Positions 8,986 through 16,610 of a stretch of 64,000 nucleotides of DNA are shown here, in pieces; within the stretch, counting starts at the first letter, position 1, and every line of letters starts with the position of its first letter. Source of the DNA: Phycisphaeraceae bacterium. GTDB lineage: Bacteria > Planctomycetota > Phycisphaerae > Phycisphaerales > UBA1924. The notes beneath the pieces are model-generated. The model worked only from the letters and a program-made list of their open reading frames with translations, did not search any database and was not told where the DNA came from. Made by a program: the position numbers and the translations under genes. Where the stretch lies: contig JAHBXD010000002.1 in NCBI GenBank assembly GCA_019636695.1, positions 1-64,000 on the forward strand, in the 5' to 3' direction.

Positions 8986-9425
8986 CCCGCTCCACGACCC
9001 CGAACCTCGAGCGCCGCGAACTCCGAGCGCTCAGAGTTCACCCCGAAATGCGCTCGCGCTTCGGGTTGAACTCGAAGCGCGCGCACCCCCCATACCCCCC
9101 GCGGGTGCGCCGCCGGTTGGCGGCGACCCGCGAACCGCAAGCGCGTGCGCGCTTCGAGTTCGCGCTCGAAGTTCGGTGGCATGGTTCCTTCCCGGCGGAT
9201 TCTGCGCGGACAGGCCGCCGGGAACAGCCGCAAGGGGAGACTGAGTTTGTTGCCCCTGTCCGGTCCGGTTCCGACCCCGCCCGCGACGTTGGCGCACGTG
9301 GCCAAGGGGCCGCCCGGTGGCCCCGCCCTACCCCCGCGGCGGGAGGACGCGACGTGGGCCGCCCTGGGCCGCGACGTGGCGAGACGGCCGACGGCTCGGC
9401 GCGCCGGGCGGGAGGGCGGCCATGA
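8982..9425 (+). CDS. hypothetical Arg-rich protein
   Basis: An open frame of 147 codons bounded by 4-bp ATGA overlaps with the genes on both sides, which argues for translation. The product is very rich in Arg, Ala and Gly and resembles no family I know. Its DNA is full of imperfect palindromes (9018-9166), so the stretch may instead be mainly a structured, non-coding control or origin region that happens to be open. Confidence 0.4.
   Translation: MTRSTTPNLERRELRALRVHPEMRSRFGLNSKRAHPPYPPRVRRRLAATREPQARARFEFALEVRWHGSFPADSARTGRREQPQGETEFVAPVRSGSDPARDVGARGQGAARWPRPTPAAGGRDVGRPGPRRGETADGSARRAGGRP
9018..9166. other. cluster of imperfect palindromes, origin-like
   Basis: 9018-9039 is a 22-bp near-palindrome (10 of 11 arm bases pair; GAACTCCGAGC / GCTCAGAGTTC). 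9043-9064 is a looser one with three mismatches per arm. GAACTCGAAGCGCGC near 9068 is inverted at GCGCGCTTCGAGTTC near 9148. The cluster lies directly after the primase gene, where phage and plasmid origins often lie. No AT-rich segment is visible, so the origin reading is only a suggestion. Confidence 0.35.
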
Positions 9426-10114
9426 AGCGCCCTACCGACGCCGAGGTCCGCCGGACATACCTCCACGGGCCCGATGGGGTCCGCCTGGTCGGGCACCGCG
9501 AGTACGTCGGGGGCCTGTGGGACGAGGTCGGGAGGCTGCAGTTGCGGTTCCTCCGGGGCCGCGGGCTGCGACGGGACCACCGCGTGCTCGACATCGGGTG
9601 CGGCGCGCTGCGCGGCGGCGTCCACCTGGTCCGCTACCTCGACGCCGGTCGGTACACCGGTGTGGACAAGGAGCCGGCGCTGCTGCGCATCGGCGCCGAG
9701 GAGGAACTCGGACCGGCGCTCTTGGCGGCGAAGCGGCCGACGCTGCTGGCGCTGTCCGACTTCGAGTTCGACCGGCTGACCCCCACGGCGCGGCCGGACA
9801 TCGCGTGGGCGCACTCGCTCTTCACGCACCTGCCGATGGAGCACATCCGGCGCTGCCTGGCGAACCTGCGGCCGGTCATGATGCGCGGCGGGGTTCTCTA
9901 CGCCACGTTCGGCGAGTGCGATGCGCCGAAGGACAACCCGACCGAGCCGCACGACCACCGGCTGTTCGAGTACACGCCCGCGGAGATGACCGAGGCGGGG
10001 CGCGCCACCGGCTGGCGCGTCGAGCACCTCAGCAAGTGGGGGCACCCGCGCGGGCACCGAATGCTGCGGTTCTTACCCACCCCCAAGAGACACACGTCAA
10101 GGAGGACGGCATGA
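9422..10114 (+). CDS. class I SAM-dependent methyltransferase
   Basis: A 230-residue Rossmann-fold methyltransferase with motif I VLDIGCGALRGG (about 56-67), an acidic end of strand 2 at VDKEPALL, and DIAWAHSLFTHL in place of a motif IV. No (N/D/S)PP(Y/F) DNA-methylase motif is present, so the substrate is more likely a small molecule, sugar or protein than a DNA base. The ATG at 9422 overlaps the previous stop, and its own stop overlaps the next start (ATGA). Its role in the element is unknown. Confidence 0.75.
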   Translation: MKRPTDAEVRRTYLHGPDGVRLVGHREYVGGLWDEVGRLQLRFLRGRGLRRDHRVLDIGCGALRGGVHLVRYLDAGRYTGVDKEPALLRIGAEEELGPALLAAKRPTLLALSDFEFDRLTPTARPDIAWAHSLFTHLPMEHIRRCLANLRPVMMRGGVLYATFGECDAPKDNPTEPHDHRLFEYTPAEMTEAGRATGWRVEHLSKWGHPRGHRMLRFLPTPKRHTSRRTA

Positions 10115-11505
10115 AGATCGAGATGCGACCGATCGGAGAGGTCAAGCCCTACGAGCAGAACCCGCGGCTGAACGACGACGCGGTGGAGGCGGTCGCCGAG
10201 AGCATCAGGCGCTTCGGCTTCCGCCAGCCGATCGTGGTCGATGGCGACGGCGTGATCGTCTGCGGTCACACGCGCTGGAAGGCGGCCCAGAAGCTCGGCC
10301 TGGAGAAGGTGCCCGTACATGTCGCCCGCGACCTGACGCCCGAGCAGGTGCGCGCATACCGCATCGCCGACAACAAGACGGCGGAGTTGGCTGAGTGGAA
10401 CATGGAACTGCTCCCGATCGAGCTGGCGGAACTCCAGGACGCCGGCATCGACTGGTCGCTCCTCGGGTTCGATCAGGACGAGCTGGCGCAGCTGCTCGAC
10501 CCCGGCGTGAAGCACGGGCTGACCGACCCCGATGCCGTGCCCGAACCGCCGGACGAGCCGGTCACGAAGCGCGGCGACCTGTGGGTGCTCGGCGATCACC
10601 GCCTGCTCTGCGGCGATAGCGCCAGCGCCGAGGATGTCGATCGGCTGCTCGGCGGGCAGCGCATCCACCTGGTCAACACGGACCCGCCGTACAACGTGAA
10701 GGTCGAGCCGCGGAGCAACAACGCGATCGCGGCCGGCGTCACGTCGTTCTCGCGGCGCGAGGACCTCCAGTGCGAGCGGTCCAAGAGCGAACGCGGCAAG
10801 AAGGACCGTGAGCGCATGGCCCGGAAGGCCGCGGCGTCGCACCACCAGGGCTTCGACCTCGCGCGGCACCCGGAGAAATCCAAGCCCACCGGGAAGATGC
10901 GCGCGAAGGACCGTCCGCTCATCAACGACTTCGTATCCGACGAGGAGTTCGAGCGGCTGCTGCTGGCGTGGTTCGGGAACATGGCCCGTGCGCTGGAGCC
11001 CGGGCGCGGGTTCTACATCTGGGGCGGGTACGCGAACTGCGCCAACTACCCGCCGGCCCTGCGCGCGTCGGGGTTGTATTTCTCGCAGGCGCTCATCTGG
11101 GACAAGCAGCATCCCGTGCTGACGCGCAAGGACTTCATGGGCGCGCACGAGTGGTGCTTCTACGGCTGGAAGGAGGGCGCTGCGCACGTCTTCCTGGGGC
11201 CGAACAACGTGCCCGACCTCTGGCACGTCAAGAAGGTCAACCCCAACGCGATGGTCCACCTGACGGAGAAGCCCGTCGAGCTGGCGGTGCGGGCCATGCA
11301 GTACTCGTCGCGCCCGGGCGAGCACGTGCTCGACCTGTTCGGCGGCAGCGGCTCAACGCTGATCGCGGCCGAGCAGACGGGGCGGAAGGCGTTCCTGATG
11401 GAGATCGACCCGGCGTACTGCGATGTCATCGTGCAGCGATGGGAGCAGTTCACGGGGCGGAAGGCAGAGCGGGTCGCAGGCGTAGGAGCCGCCACGGATG
11501 CCTAA
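10111..11505 (+). CDS. ParB-like nuclease domain/DNA methylase fusion
   Basis: A 464-residue phage-type DNA methyltransferase. Residues 1-95 form a ParB/Srx-like domain (IGEVKPYEQNPRLND, then VDGDGVIVCGHTRWKAA). The methylase half has the catalytic NTDPPYNV motif (about 190-197) followed, after an insert with a basic stretch, by motif I VLDLFGGSGSTLIAAE near the C terminus. This motif order (IV before I) is that of beta-class amino-methylases, which make N6-methyladenine or N4-methylcytosine. No cognate nuclease adjoins it, so it is an orphan methylase, likely protecting element DNA. GGAGG lies before the ATG. Confidence 0.88.
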   Translation: MKIEMRPIGEVKPYEQNPRLNDDAVEAVAESIRRFGFRQPIVVDGDGVIVCGHTRWKAAQKLGLEKVPVHVARDLTPEQVRAYRIADNKTAELAEWNMELLPIELAELQDAGIDWSLLGFDQDELAQLLDPGVKHGLTDPDAVPEPPDEPVTKRGDLWVLGDHRLLCGDSASAEDVDRLLGGQRIHLVNTDPPYNVKVEPRSNNAIAAGVTSFSRREDLQCERSKSERGKKDRERMARKAAASHHQGFDLARHPEKSKPTGKMRAKDRPLINDFVSDEEFERLLLAWFGNMARALEPGRGFYIWGGYANCANYPPALRASGLYFSQALIWDKQHPVLTRKDFMGAHEWCFYGWKEGAAHVFLGPNNVPDLWHVKKVNPNAMVHLTEKPVELAVRAMQYSSRPGEHVLDLFGGSGSTLIAAEQTGRKAFLMEIDPAYCDVIVQRWEQFTGRKAERVAGVGAATDA

Positions 11506-11509
11506 CCCC

Positions 11510-12262
11510 TCAGTCCAGCTCAACGCCGGGGGGCGGCAACTCGGCCAGCCCGAGGAGGAGCCACTCGACGGCCGCCGCCTCGTAGGTCTCGATCGGGCAG
11601 TCGATGGGGTGCTCGGGTTCGCCAGCACGGACGTACTCCGTGAACAACCGAGTGACGTCAGGGTTGCGGCGCAGAAACGCCGCGGACCATGCCAGCACCG
11701 CGAGGTACGAGATCAGGTCACACGAGAGGTCGTTCTTGGGGCAGCTCGGGTCCGGAAGCAGCCGCTCTACACGCTCTCGTTCCTCTGCGATGGGCTGCTG
11801 CAACCAGGAGCGCGACAAAACCCGTTGCCACATGACTGCATCGTCCACGATGACGAAGAGACGCGGGTTCCAGAAGTGCAGGAACTTCGAAATCGCAACA
11901 ACGGATGGCGACTTCGTGGGCTTGATGCCCGACATCGACTTGATGATCTGCCAGCATCCGTCGAGGTCGGCGTCGCTCATCTGCGAGAGCGTCAGCGAGC
12001 GGTAGCGCTGATCGAGTCCCGCCAGGTGCTCATAGGTCTGGTCGGAACTCCACGGTGGGCCGTTAGCACGACGGAACGCCTGCCATTGACGGCCGAGCTG
12101 GTCGTACAACCAGCGGAACTCGGCAAGGTCGCCCCGCCCAAATGCTCGGTGCGCCTTCGACCAGCATCCGACGTGGTAGCCGACATCCCAGCCCCGTTGC
12201 TTCGCATAGACGCGTGCGTGTGCCTGGAAGGCCTGCTGGATGGCTTGGGTCGTCAACCTCAT
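11510..12262 (-). CDS. hypothetical protein
   Basis: A 250-residue protein starting MRLTTQAIQQAFQAH. I do not recognise its family. It is helix-rich with several Trp residues and contains the strand pair KFLHFWNPRLFVIVDD. It is the last gene of a five-gene minus-strand block (13747 to 11510) that runs against the replication genes, ending 4 bp from the methylase stop. In-frame codons exist upstream to 12301, but the ATG at 12262 begins the more protein-like sequence. Confidence 0.6.
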   Translation of the reverse strand: MRLTTQAIQQAFQAHARVYAKQRGWDVGYHVGCWSKAHRAFGRGDLAEFRWLYDQLGRQWQAFRRANGPPWSSDQTYEHLAGLDQRYRSLTLSQMSDADLDGCWQIIKSMSGIKPTKSPSVVAISKFLHFWNPRLFVIVDDAVMWQRVLSRSWLQQPIAEERERVERLLPDPSCPKNDLSCDLISYLAVLAWSAAFLRRNPDVTRLFTEYVRAGEPEHPIDCPIETYEAAAVEWLLLGLAELPPPGVELD

Positions 12263-12355
12263 GCCAGCGATTCTACAGGGGCTCTGTGCGCTCCCCGTCA
12301 CCGGAGAAACAGCCCCGGCGACCGCCGAGGCTGGGGAAGATGCATGGGGACGGGC

Positions 12356-12859
12356 CTACTCGTACCCGAAGGCCTCGTCGGCCGGCCCCTTCTCGCGCAG
12401 GGCGTGGTACTCGGTCATGGCGTCCTCGAACGCCACCTTGCCCGCTGCGGCGTGGGTGCGTCCGTGCTGCGGGACGACGACGCCCCGCTCCTTGAGGAAG
12501 GCGAACGCGACCGCGGCCTGCGTCCACGGCGCGTCGGTGGCCCGGCGGAGGTCCTCGAGCACGAACGTGCCGTCGGCCTCGTCGATGGCGTAGGCCACTG
12601 CCTCGAAGACATCCTTGTCGCAGCGGTGCTCGTACGGCTCGCCGCGCTTGGGGACGACGGAGCGGACGAGCGATCCGCCCTCATCGACGCGGAAGGTCTC
12701 CGTCCGCTCGTCCGGCGGCGGCTCGCGGCACGCCGCGACGGCGTGCTCGAGCGCGTCCCACTCGTCGGTGGTGAGCATCTGATCCTCGCGGGCGGCGAGC
12801 AGGGACTCGGCGGCCTCGAGAACAGAGCGGAGGCGATCCATGTCACTCGCGGCGCTCAT
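12356..12859 (-). CDS. hypothetical protein
   Basis: A 167-residue acidic protein with a helical N terminus (MDRLRSVLEAAESLLAARED) and a mixed C-terminal half (VFEAVAYAIDEADGTFVLEDL). No known family is recognised. The ATG at 12859 follows AGGAGGGA on the minus strand. It overlaps the preceding zinc-ribbon gene by 17 bp, so the two are co-expressed. Confidence 0.6.
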   Translation of the reverse strand: MSAASDMDRLRSVLEAAESLLAAREDQMLTTDEWDALEHAVAACREPPPDERTETFRVDEGGSLVRSVVPKRGEPYEHRCDKDVFEAVAYAIDEADGTFVLEDLRRATDAPWTQAAVAFAFLKERGVVVPQHGRTHAAAGKVAFEDAMTEYHALREKGPADEAFGYE

Positions 12860-13010
12860 GGTCCCTCCTTCCCGGCTCGTACACGGTGCCGCACATCTGG
12901 CACTCGACGCGCTGGTCGTCCTGCCAGACCAGGCGGTCGGCGTCGCGCTCCCCGCAGAGGGGGCATGCATCCTCCGGCGCGACCATGTTGTCATTGGCAC
13001 TGGCGTCCAT
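12843..13010 (-). CDS. small zinc-ribbon protein
   Basis: A 55-residue protein with two CxxC knuckles (CPLCGERD and CQMCGTVY) 19 residues apart, a classic four-Cys zinc ribbon. It starts 2 bp after the HARE-HTH gene and overlaps the following gene by 17 bp. Its role is unknown; such small ribbons in phages often bind DNA or host polymerase. Confidence 0.62.
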   Translation of the reverse strand: MDASANDNMVAPEDACPLCGERDADRLVWQDDQRVECQMCGTVYEPGRRDHERRE

Positions 13011-13012
13011 GC

Positions 13013-13432
13013 TCACGCCCCCTTCGCGGCGGTGAAGAGGCCGCGGTCGTGCTTGGCGAAGCGGGCGTCCTTCCCCTTCTTGGCGATCTCGCGGATGATC
13101 GCGGCGTAGAGCGTGGCCTCGGGCGTCTTGCCGTTGGTCTTCCAGCCCGCGGCGATGGCGCGCTCGGCGATGGTCTTGGCGTTGAGCGGCTCGCCCGCGT
13201 CGGTCAGGACCTTCGCCGCCAGGTCGAGCCCGCTGAGGCGCTTCGGCTTGCGCTCCTTGGCGGGAGCGGTCGCCTTGGCCTTCGCGCTCGCGGGCTTGGC
13301 GGCTGCGGCCAGCGCAGCCTTGGTGCGCTGCGCGCCCTCGGCGCGGGCCGCGCTCTTGGACATGCGCGGCTGTTTCGGGGCGGGCTTGCGGGCGGCCTTC
13401 TTCGTCGTCTTCTTCGTGGTCTTCGGTGCCAT
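13013..13432 (-). CDS. HARE-HTH protein with histone H1-like basic tail
   Basis: A 139-residue basic protein in two parts. Residues 1-62 are Lys/Ala/Pro-rich (MAPKTTKKTTKKAARKPAPK), like linker-histone tails and bacterial HU-tail proteins. Residues 65-138 form a HARE-type winged helix: LSGLDLAAKVLTDAGEPLNA, then RAIAAGWKTNGKTPEATLYA, then HDRGLFTAAKGA. HARE-HTH domains are found on restriction enzymes, RNA polymerase delta and ASXL proteins. A DNA-coating or control role is inferred. The ATG at 13432 has AAGGAG upstream. Confidence 0.78.
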   Translation of the reverse strand: MAPKTTKKTTKKAARKPAPKQPRMSKSAARAEGAQRTKAALAAAAKPASAKAKATAPAKERKPKRLSGLDLAAKVLTDAGEPLNAKTIAERAIAAGWKTNGKTPEATLYAAIIREIAKKGKDARFAKHDRGLFTAAKGA

Positions 13433-13492
13433 GCGGTTTCTCCTTGTGCATGGTGGGAACGGGAACGCGCCCGCACGCTGCGGGCGCTTGGA

Positions 13493-13747
13493 TCAGCAAC
13501 CGGCGACGCGCTCGATCTCGCTGAGCACGTCGTGGATCATCGAGTTGGTGGCGTTGGGCTCGCCGCGCTTGGTCGTACCGCAGACGACCTTGGCGGCGTT
13601 GTACGCGACGGCGTAGCGCTCCTCGCGGCTGTCGTCGCGCGCGACCTCGACCTCGACGTCGTTGGCGATCACCACCGCCCCGCGCTCGGTGCGGCGGACT
13701 TCGACGTCGCCTTCGACGCCTTCGATCACGATCTGCTTGATGAACAT
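13493..13747 (-). CDS. hypothetical small protein
   Basis: An 84-residue protein starting MFIKQIVIEGVEGDVEVRRT, with a beta-rich first half and a helical second half (SMIHDVLSEIERVAGC). AAGGAG precedes its ATG. It is the first gene of the minus-strand block and faces the tail-side genes across a 151-bp divergent gap (13748-13898) that should hold promoters for both directions. No family is recognised. Confidence 0.6.
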   Translation of the reverse strand: MFIKQIVIEGVEGDVEVRRTERGAVVIANDVEVEVARDDSREERYAVAYNAAKVVCGTTKRGEPNATNSMIHDVLSEIERVAGC

Positions 13748-13898
13748 GCTCGCGCTCCTTGTCCGCAGCGGCGTTCTCGTGGGGGCCGCTGGCGTGGGGC
13801 ACATGAGGGCCGGCATGTGGCGCGATTGCAAGGCCGCTGCGCGAGAATCTGCACGAAGTGGGCGCGATGTGGGCAACTGCGCGCGCGGAGGCCGGAAC

Positions 13899-14165
13899 AT
13901 GTCCGAACAGGCGCCTAGTCCGCAGGGGAACTCCTTGCCCGCCGGCGCGCCCGGGCGGCTGAATCCGGCGGCGATGCCCGTGGCCGATGCGGCGCGCCTG
14001 CTGTCGCGCGCGGGCGGGCAGCGCGTGACCGAAGCCATGCTTGCGGCGGACATCAACGCGGGCGCGCCGACCAACCCCGACGGCACGATCAACCTCGTGC
14101 ACTACGGCGCGTGGCTGGTGCGTGAGGCGGCGCGGACGCAGGGAGGGACGCCCGTTGGCGATTGA
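13899..14165 (+). CDS. small phage protein, HTH-like
   Basis: An 88-residue protein with a central helix-turn-helix-like segment: VADAARLLSRAGGQRVTEAM, then LAADINAGAPTN, then INLVHYGAWLVREAA. In-frame codons extend upstream, but the ATG at 13899 follows GGAGGCCGG and begins the protein-like part. The next frame starts at a TTG inside its end. The pair resembles what often precedes terminase genes, so it may once have been part of the packaging block. This is inference. Confidence 0.6.
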   Translation: MSEQAPSPQGNSLPAGAPGRLNPAAMPVADAARLLSRAGGQRVTEAMLAADINAGAPTNPDGTINLVHYGAWLVREAARTQGGTPVGD

Positions 14166-14250
14166 CCCTCGCAGCCTGCGCCCGGGCGAGCTGTGCCGTC
14201 TGCTGAACTCCACGCCGCTGGGCGAGGTGATCGGCGAGCGGCAGCTGCAC
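14155..14250 (+). pseudogene. 5' fragment of small DNA-binding phage gene, cut by deletion
   Basis: From a TTG at 14155, preceded by GGAGGGAC, about 32 codons look genuine (MAIDPRSLRPGELCRLLNST, then LGEVIGERQLHR). The frame then runs without protein-like character through the tail genes to 14982. The natural sequence appears to stop near 14250, where a different gene's 3' part begins in another frame. The product may have been a small terminase-like or regulatory protein. Confidence 0.55.
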
Positions 14251-14524
14251 CGTCAACCTGTTCTCACGACGCTTCACAGTGCAGAGCACCGACGGATGGG
14301 TCAAGGTGAGCGCCGACTCCGTCGTCGTCGACTGCGAGATCAGGGCGTCGCAGAACAACAACGTCGCCATCCGGCAGGTCGGCAGCGGCGTTCAGGAAGC
14401 GGACGCTGCGCAGTTGTCGAACACGCTCCAGCGCCTCAGCGGCGTCGACCTGTCCGAGATCGAGGTCTCGACGCCATCGGCGACGCCCCTCACCGTACAT
14501 GTGATCGGATTCAGCAGGAGATGA
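14231..14524 (+). pseudogene. 3' fragment of a tail or connector gene
   Basis: After a stop at 14228 in this frame, protein-like sequence begins near 14243 (CTVNLFSRRFTVQSTDGWVK) and runs 90-odd residues to a stop just before the tail tube ribosome site. The only good initiator is a GTG at 14279 with no ribosome site. This is best read as the C-terminal part of a longer protein whose 5' end was removed. Its place just upstream of the tail tube suggests a neck or tail-terminator type gene. The fragment may still be translated from the upstream TTG only if a frameshift occurs. Confidence 0.6.
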
Positions 14525-14527
14525 CGC

Positions 14528-14968
14528 ATGGCCATCCGCCTGGGCATGGAAGCCAAGGTCTACCGCAACACCGGCACATGGGCGACGCCCACGTGGGTCG
14601 AGATCACCAACGTCCGCGATGTGACGCTCAACCTCGAGACCGGCGAGGCGGACGTGACCACCCGCGCCAACAGCGGCTGGCGGGCGACCGCCGCGACGCT
14701 CAAGGAGGCGAGCGTCGAGTTCGAGATGGTCTGGGACACGGCCGACGCCGGCTTCACGGCCATCAAGGACGCCTTTTTCGACGGGGAGAGCATCGACCTG
14801 GCGGTGATGGACGGCGACATCACGCAGAGCGGCACGCAGGGCCTGCGGGCCGAGTTCTCGATCACGTCCTTCAGCAGATCCGAGCCGCTGGAGGAGGCGA
14901 TCACGGTGAGCGTCACCGCCAAGCCGGCGTACTCGGTCAACGCCCCGCAGTGGATGGTCGTGCCGTGA
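14528..14968 (+). CDS. phage major tail tube protein
   Basis: A 146-residue protein with the beta-rich pattern of siphophage tail tube subunits: an N-terminal MAIRLGMEAKVYRN, a central LETGEADVTTRANSGWRATA, and AAFKDAFFDG-like and TQGLRAEFSITSFSRSEPLE segments. Hexamer rings of this protein stack to form the tail tube. AGGAG precedes the ATG. The tail chaperone and tape measure follow in the expected order. Confidence 0.8.
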   Translation: MAIRLGMEAKVYRNTGTWATPTWVEITNVRDVTLNLETGEADVTTRANSGWRATAATLKEASVEFEMVWDTADAGFTAIKDAFFDGESIDLAVMDGDITQSGTQGLRAEFSITSFSRSEPLEEAITVSVTAKPAYSVNAPQWMVVP

Positions 14969-14978
14969 GGAGGGATGC

Positions 14979-15464
14979 ATGAAGGTGTTCAAGGACAACG
15001 CGGGGCGGGAGTGGACGGTCGAGGTCAACGTCGCCGCCCTCAAGCGCGTCAAGAGCCTTGCGGGCGTGGACCTGCTCGGCGTGCTCGACGGCACGCTCAT
15101 CGAGCGGCTCATCCGCGACCCCGTCCTGCTGTGTGATGTGGTCTATTCGGTCTGCAAGCCGCAGGCGGACGAGCGCGGCGTCACCGACGAGGACTTCGGC
15201 CGTGCGATGGCCGGCGACGCGATCGAGCACGCGACGGGGGCGCTGCTGGAGGAACTGGTGTCTTTCTGCCCGAGCCCGAGGGACAGGGCCAACCTCGGGC
15301 GGGTGCTCAAGGCCACGAGGGACGTGATGGACAAGGCCCGCGACATGGTCGAGGCCAGACTCGAGAGTGGAGAACTGGAGAAAGCCGCGGAGGAGGCGCT
15401 TCAGACGCTTGGAACCTCATCTGGCAGTGCGCCGGCCTCGTCGGGCTCGACCCCTCCGGACTGA
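14979..15464 (+). CDS. tail assembly chaperone, gpG-like
   Basis: A 161-residue helical protein between tail tube and tape measure, the position of lambda gpG and its analogues, which hold the tape measure during tail assembly. It begins MKVFKDNAGREWTVEVNVAA and ends in a Ser/Ala/Pro stretch (GTSSGSAPASSGSTPPD) that looks like out-of-frame reading of the next segment. The protein-like sequence continues in the -1 frame. GAGGAGG lies before the ATG. Confidence 0.75.
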   Translation: MKVFKDNAGREWTVEVNVAALKRVKSLAGVDLLGVLDGTLIERLIRDPVLLCDVVYSVCKPQADERGVTDEDFGRAMAGDAIEHATGALLEELVSFCPSPRDRANLGRVLKATRDVMDKARDMVEARLESGELEKAAEEALQTLGTSSGSAPASSGSTPPD

Positions 15465-15484
15465 CCCTGCGCGAACTCCTGGCG

Positions 15485-15709
15485 ATGGCCGAGGCCCGCC
15501 AGAAGCACGACTGGACCATGACCAGCAGCCTGATGGCCCTGATCGCCAACGCCCACCGCGACCCCAAGAAGCACGGACCGTTCAAGCCGACCGACTTCGA
15601 CCCTACCAGCCGCAGCACAACGCAACCCGTCAAAGCCGGCGTCGGCGTCCTCAAGGACGTCTTCATCGACAGGAAGGTTCCCTCTGTGGGCAAGGAGGTC
15701 CCATCGTGA
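15485..15709 (+). CDS. tail chaperone extension, gpT-like; probably made by -1 frameshift
   Basis: The ATG at 15485 gives 74 residues, but protein-like sequence in this frame starts further upstream, near 15413 (NLIWQCAGLVGLDPSGLTLR), overlapping the end of the gpG-like gene in the -1 frame. LLAMAEARQKHDWTMTSSLM and NAHRDPKKHGPF resemble the T part of phage gpGT proteins. It may be made mainly as a gpG-T fusion. I see no textbook slippery heptamer between 15375 and 15415, so the slip site is unknown. Confidence 0.62.
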   Translation: MAEARQKHDWTMTSSLMALIANAHRDPKKHGPFKPTDFDPTSRSTTQPVKAGVGVLKDVFIDRKVPSVGKEVPS

Positions 15710-16161
15710 ATCACCGCACCGTCGCGTATGCCTTCGGGCTCGTCATGCTCACCCTGGCTCTGGCCGCGTGCGCAGGCTTCGACCTCGGCGACGTCGTCAA
15801 GGTCAGGACGCCCAACGCCATCCAGCAGACCACCGGCCTGCCGGCGCGCGTCAGCCTCAACGAGGCGGAGGCCGAGTACCGGGCGTGGTTCGAGAACGTC
15901 CAGCGCACAGGCGCGCAGTGGAAGGCGTCGATTGAGCGCGCGGGAGAGATCCGCGGCCTGCTCGGCCAACTCACGCTCAGCGCTCTGGACGACGTCGGTC
16001 CGACACTGGCCGGCGTGCCCGTCGTTGGCCCGGCGCTGCCGGCGCTGACGGGCATCGTCGGCCTGTTCATCGGCTCGGGCCGCCTGCGCAAGGAGAAGGA
16101 GGCTTCGTTCAACAAGGGGCTCAAGGAGGGCAAGACGCTCAACGGAGGCGCGGCCGCGTGA
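15706..16161 (+). CDS. phage lipoprotein, unknown role
   Basis: A 151-residue protein from a GTG with AAGGAGG 8 bp upstream. It has a signal peptide and lipobox LALAAC with the lipid-modified Cys at about 22. The mature part holds a helical region and a hydrophobic stretch VPVVGPALPALTGIVGLFIG near residues 105-125, followed by a basic tail. It could be a lysis, superinfection-exclusion or membrane-anchor protein. It overlaps the next gene by 4 bp (GTGA). Confidence 0.65.
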   Translation: MNHRTVAYAFGLVMLTLALAACAGFDLGDVVKVRTPNAIQQTTGLPARVSLNEAEAEYRAWFENVQRTGAQWKASIERAGEIRGLLGQLTLSALDDVGPTLAGVPVVGPALPALTGIVGLFIGSGRLRKEKEASFNKGLKEGKTLNGGAAA

Positions 16162-16607
16162 TCGACGTGCGCGTCAAGCAGCTCTTCTTCGACCGGCCGC
16201 GCGTGGTCGCGGCTGTGGAACGGGCGAAGCGTAAGGCCCTGTCCCGCGGCGGCGCGTTCATCCGCCAGTCGGCCAAGACCAGCATCCGCAAGCGCAAGGG
16301 GTCGGCCCCGCCGGGAAGGCCGCCGCACTCGCACGAGGGGAGCCTGCGCCGGCTCTTCCTGTTCGGCTACGACAGGAGCACCGACTCGGTCGTCGTCGGG
16401 CCGGTGGGCTTCAAGAAGAGCACGGCGCCCAACGTGCTGGAGTTCGGCGGTCGAACCATCATCACACGGCGTGTGCGCGGCCGGCTCGTGCGTCAGCGCG
16501 TGAAGATCGCCGAGCGCCCCTACATGGGACCGGCGCTGGCGAAGGAGAAGCCCAAGCTCCCGAAGGCGTGGGCCAACAGCATTCGTGGGGGTCGGGGAGG
16601 GCCGTGA
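16158..16607 (+). CDS. HK97 gp10-like/minor tail protein
   Basis: A 149-residue basic protein with GGAFIRQSAKTSIRKRKGSA followed by PGRPPHS and a C-terminal RPYMGPALAKEKPKLPKAW. The pattern of a helical N terminus, a PPHS-like loop and a late 'RP+M.PAL' motif is that of phage virion morphogenesis/gp10-like proteins at the head-tail neck. It is the only neck-type protein left. Start is GTG in the GTGA overlap with the lipoprotein gene. Confidence 0.65.
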   Translation: MIDVRVKQLFFDRPRVVAAVERAKRKALSRGGAFIRQSAKTSIRKRKGSAPPGRPPHSHEGSLRRLFLFGYDRSTDSVVVGPVGFKKSTAPNVLEFGGRTIITRRVRGRLVRQRVKIAERPYMGPALAKEKPKLPKAWANSIRGGRGGP

Positions 16608-16610
16608 CGC

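Noticed and set aside
14041-14982. A single 313-codon gene through the tail tube region
   Set aside because: After about 14250 it is out of frame with the clear tail tube gene and has no protein-like sequence.
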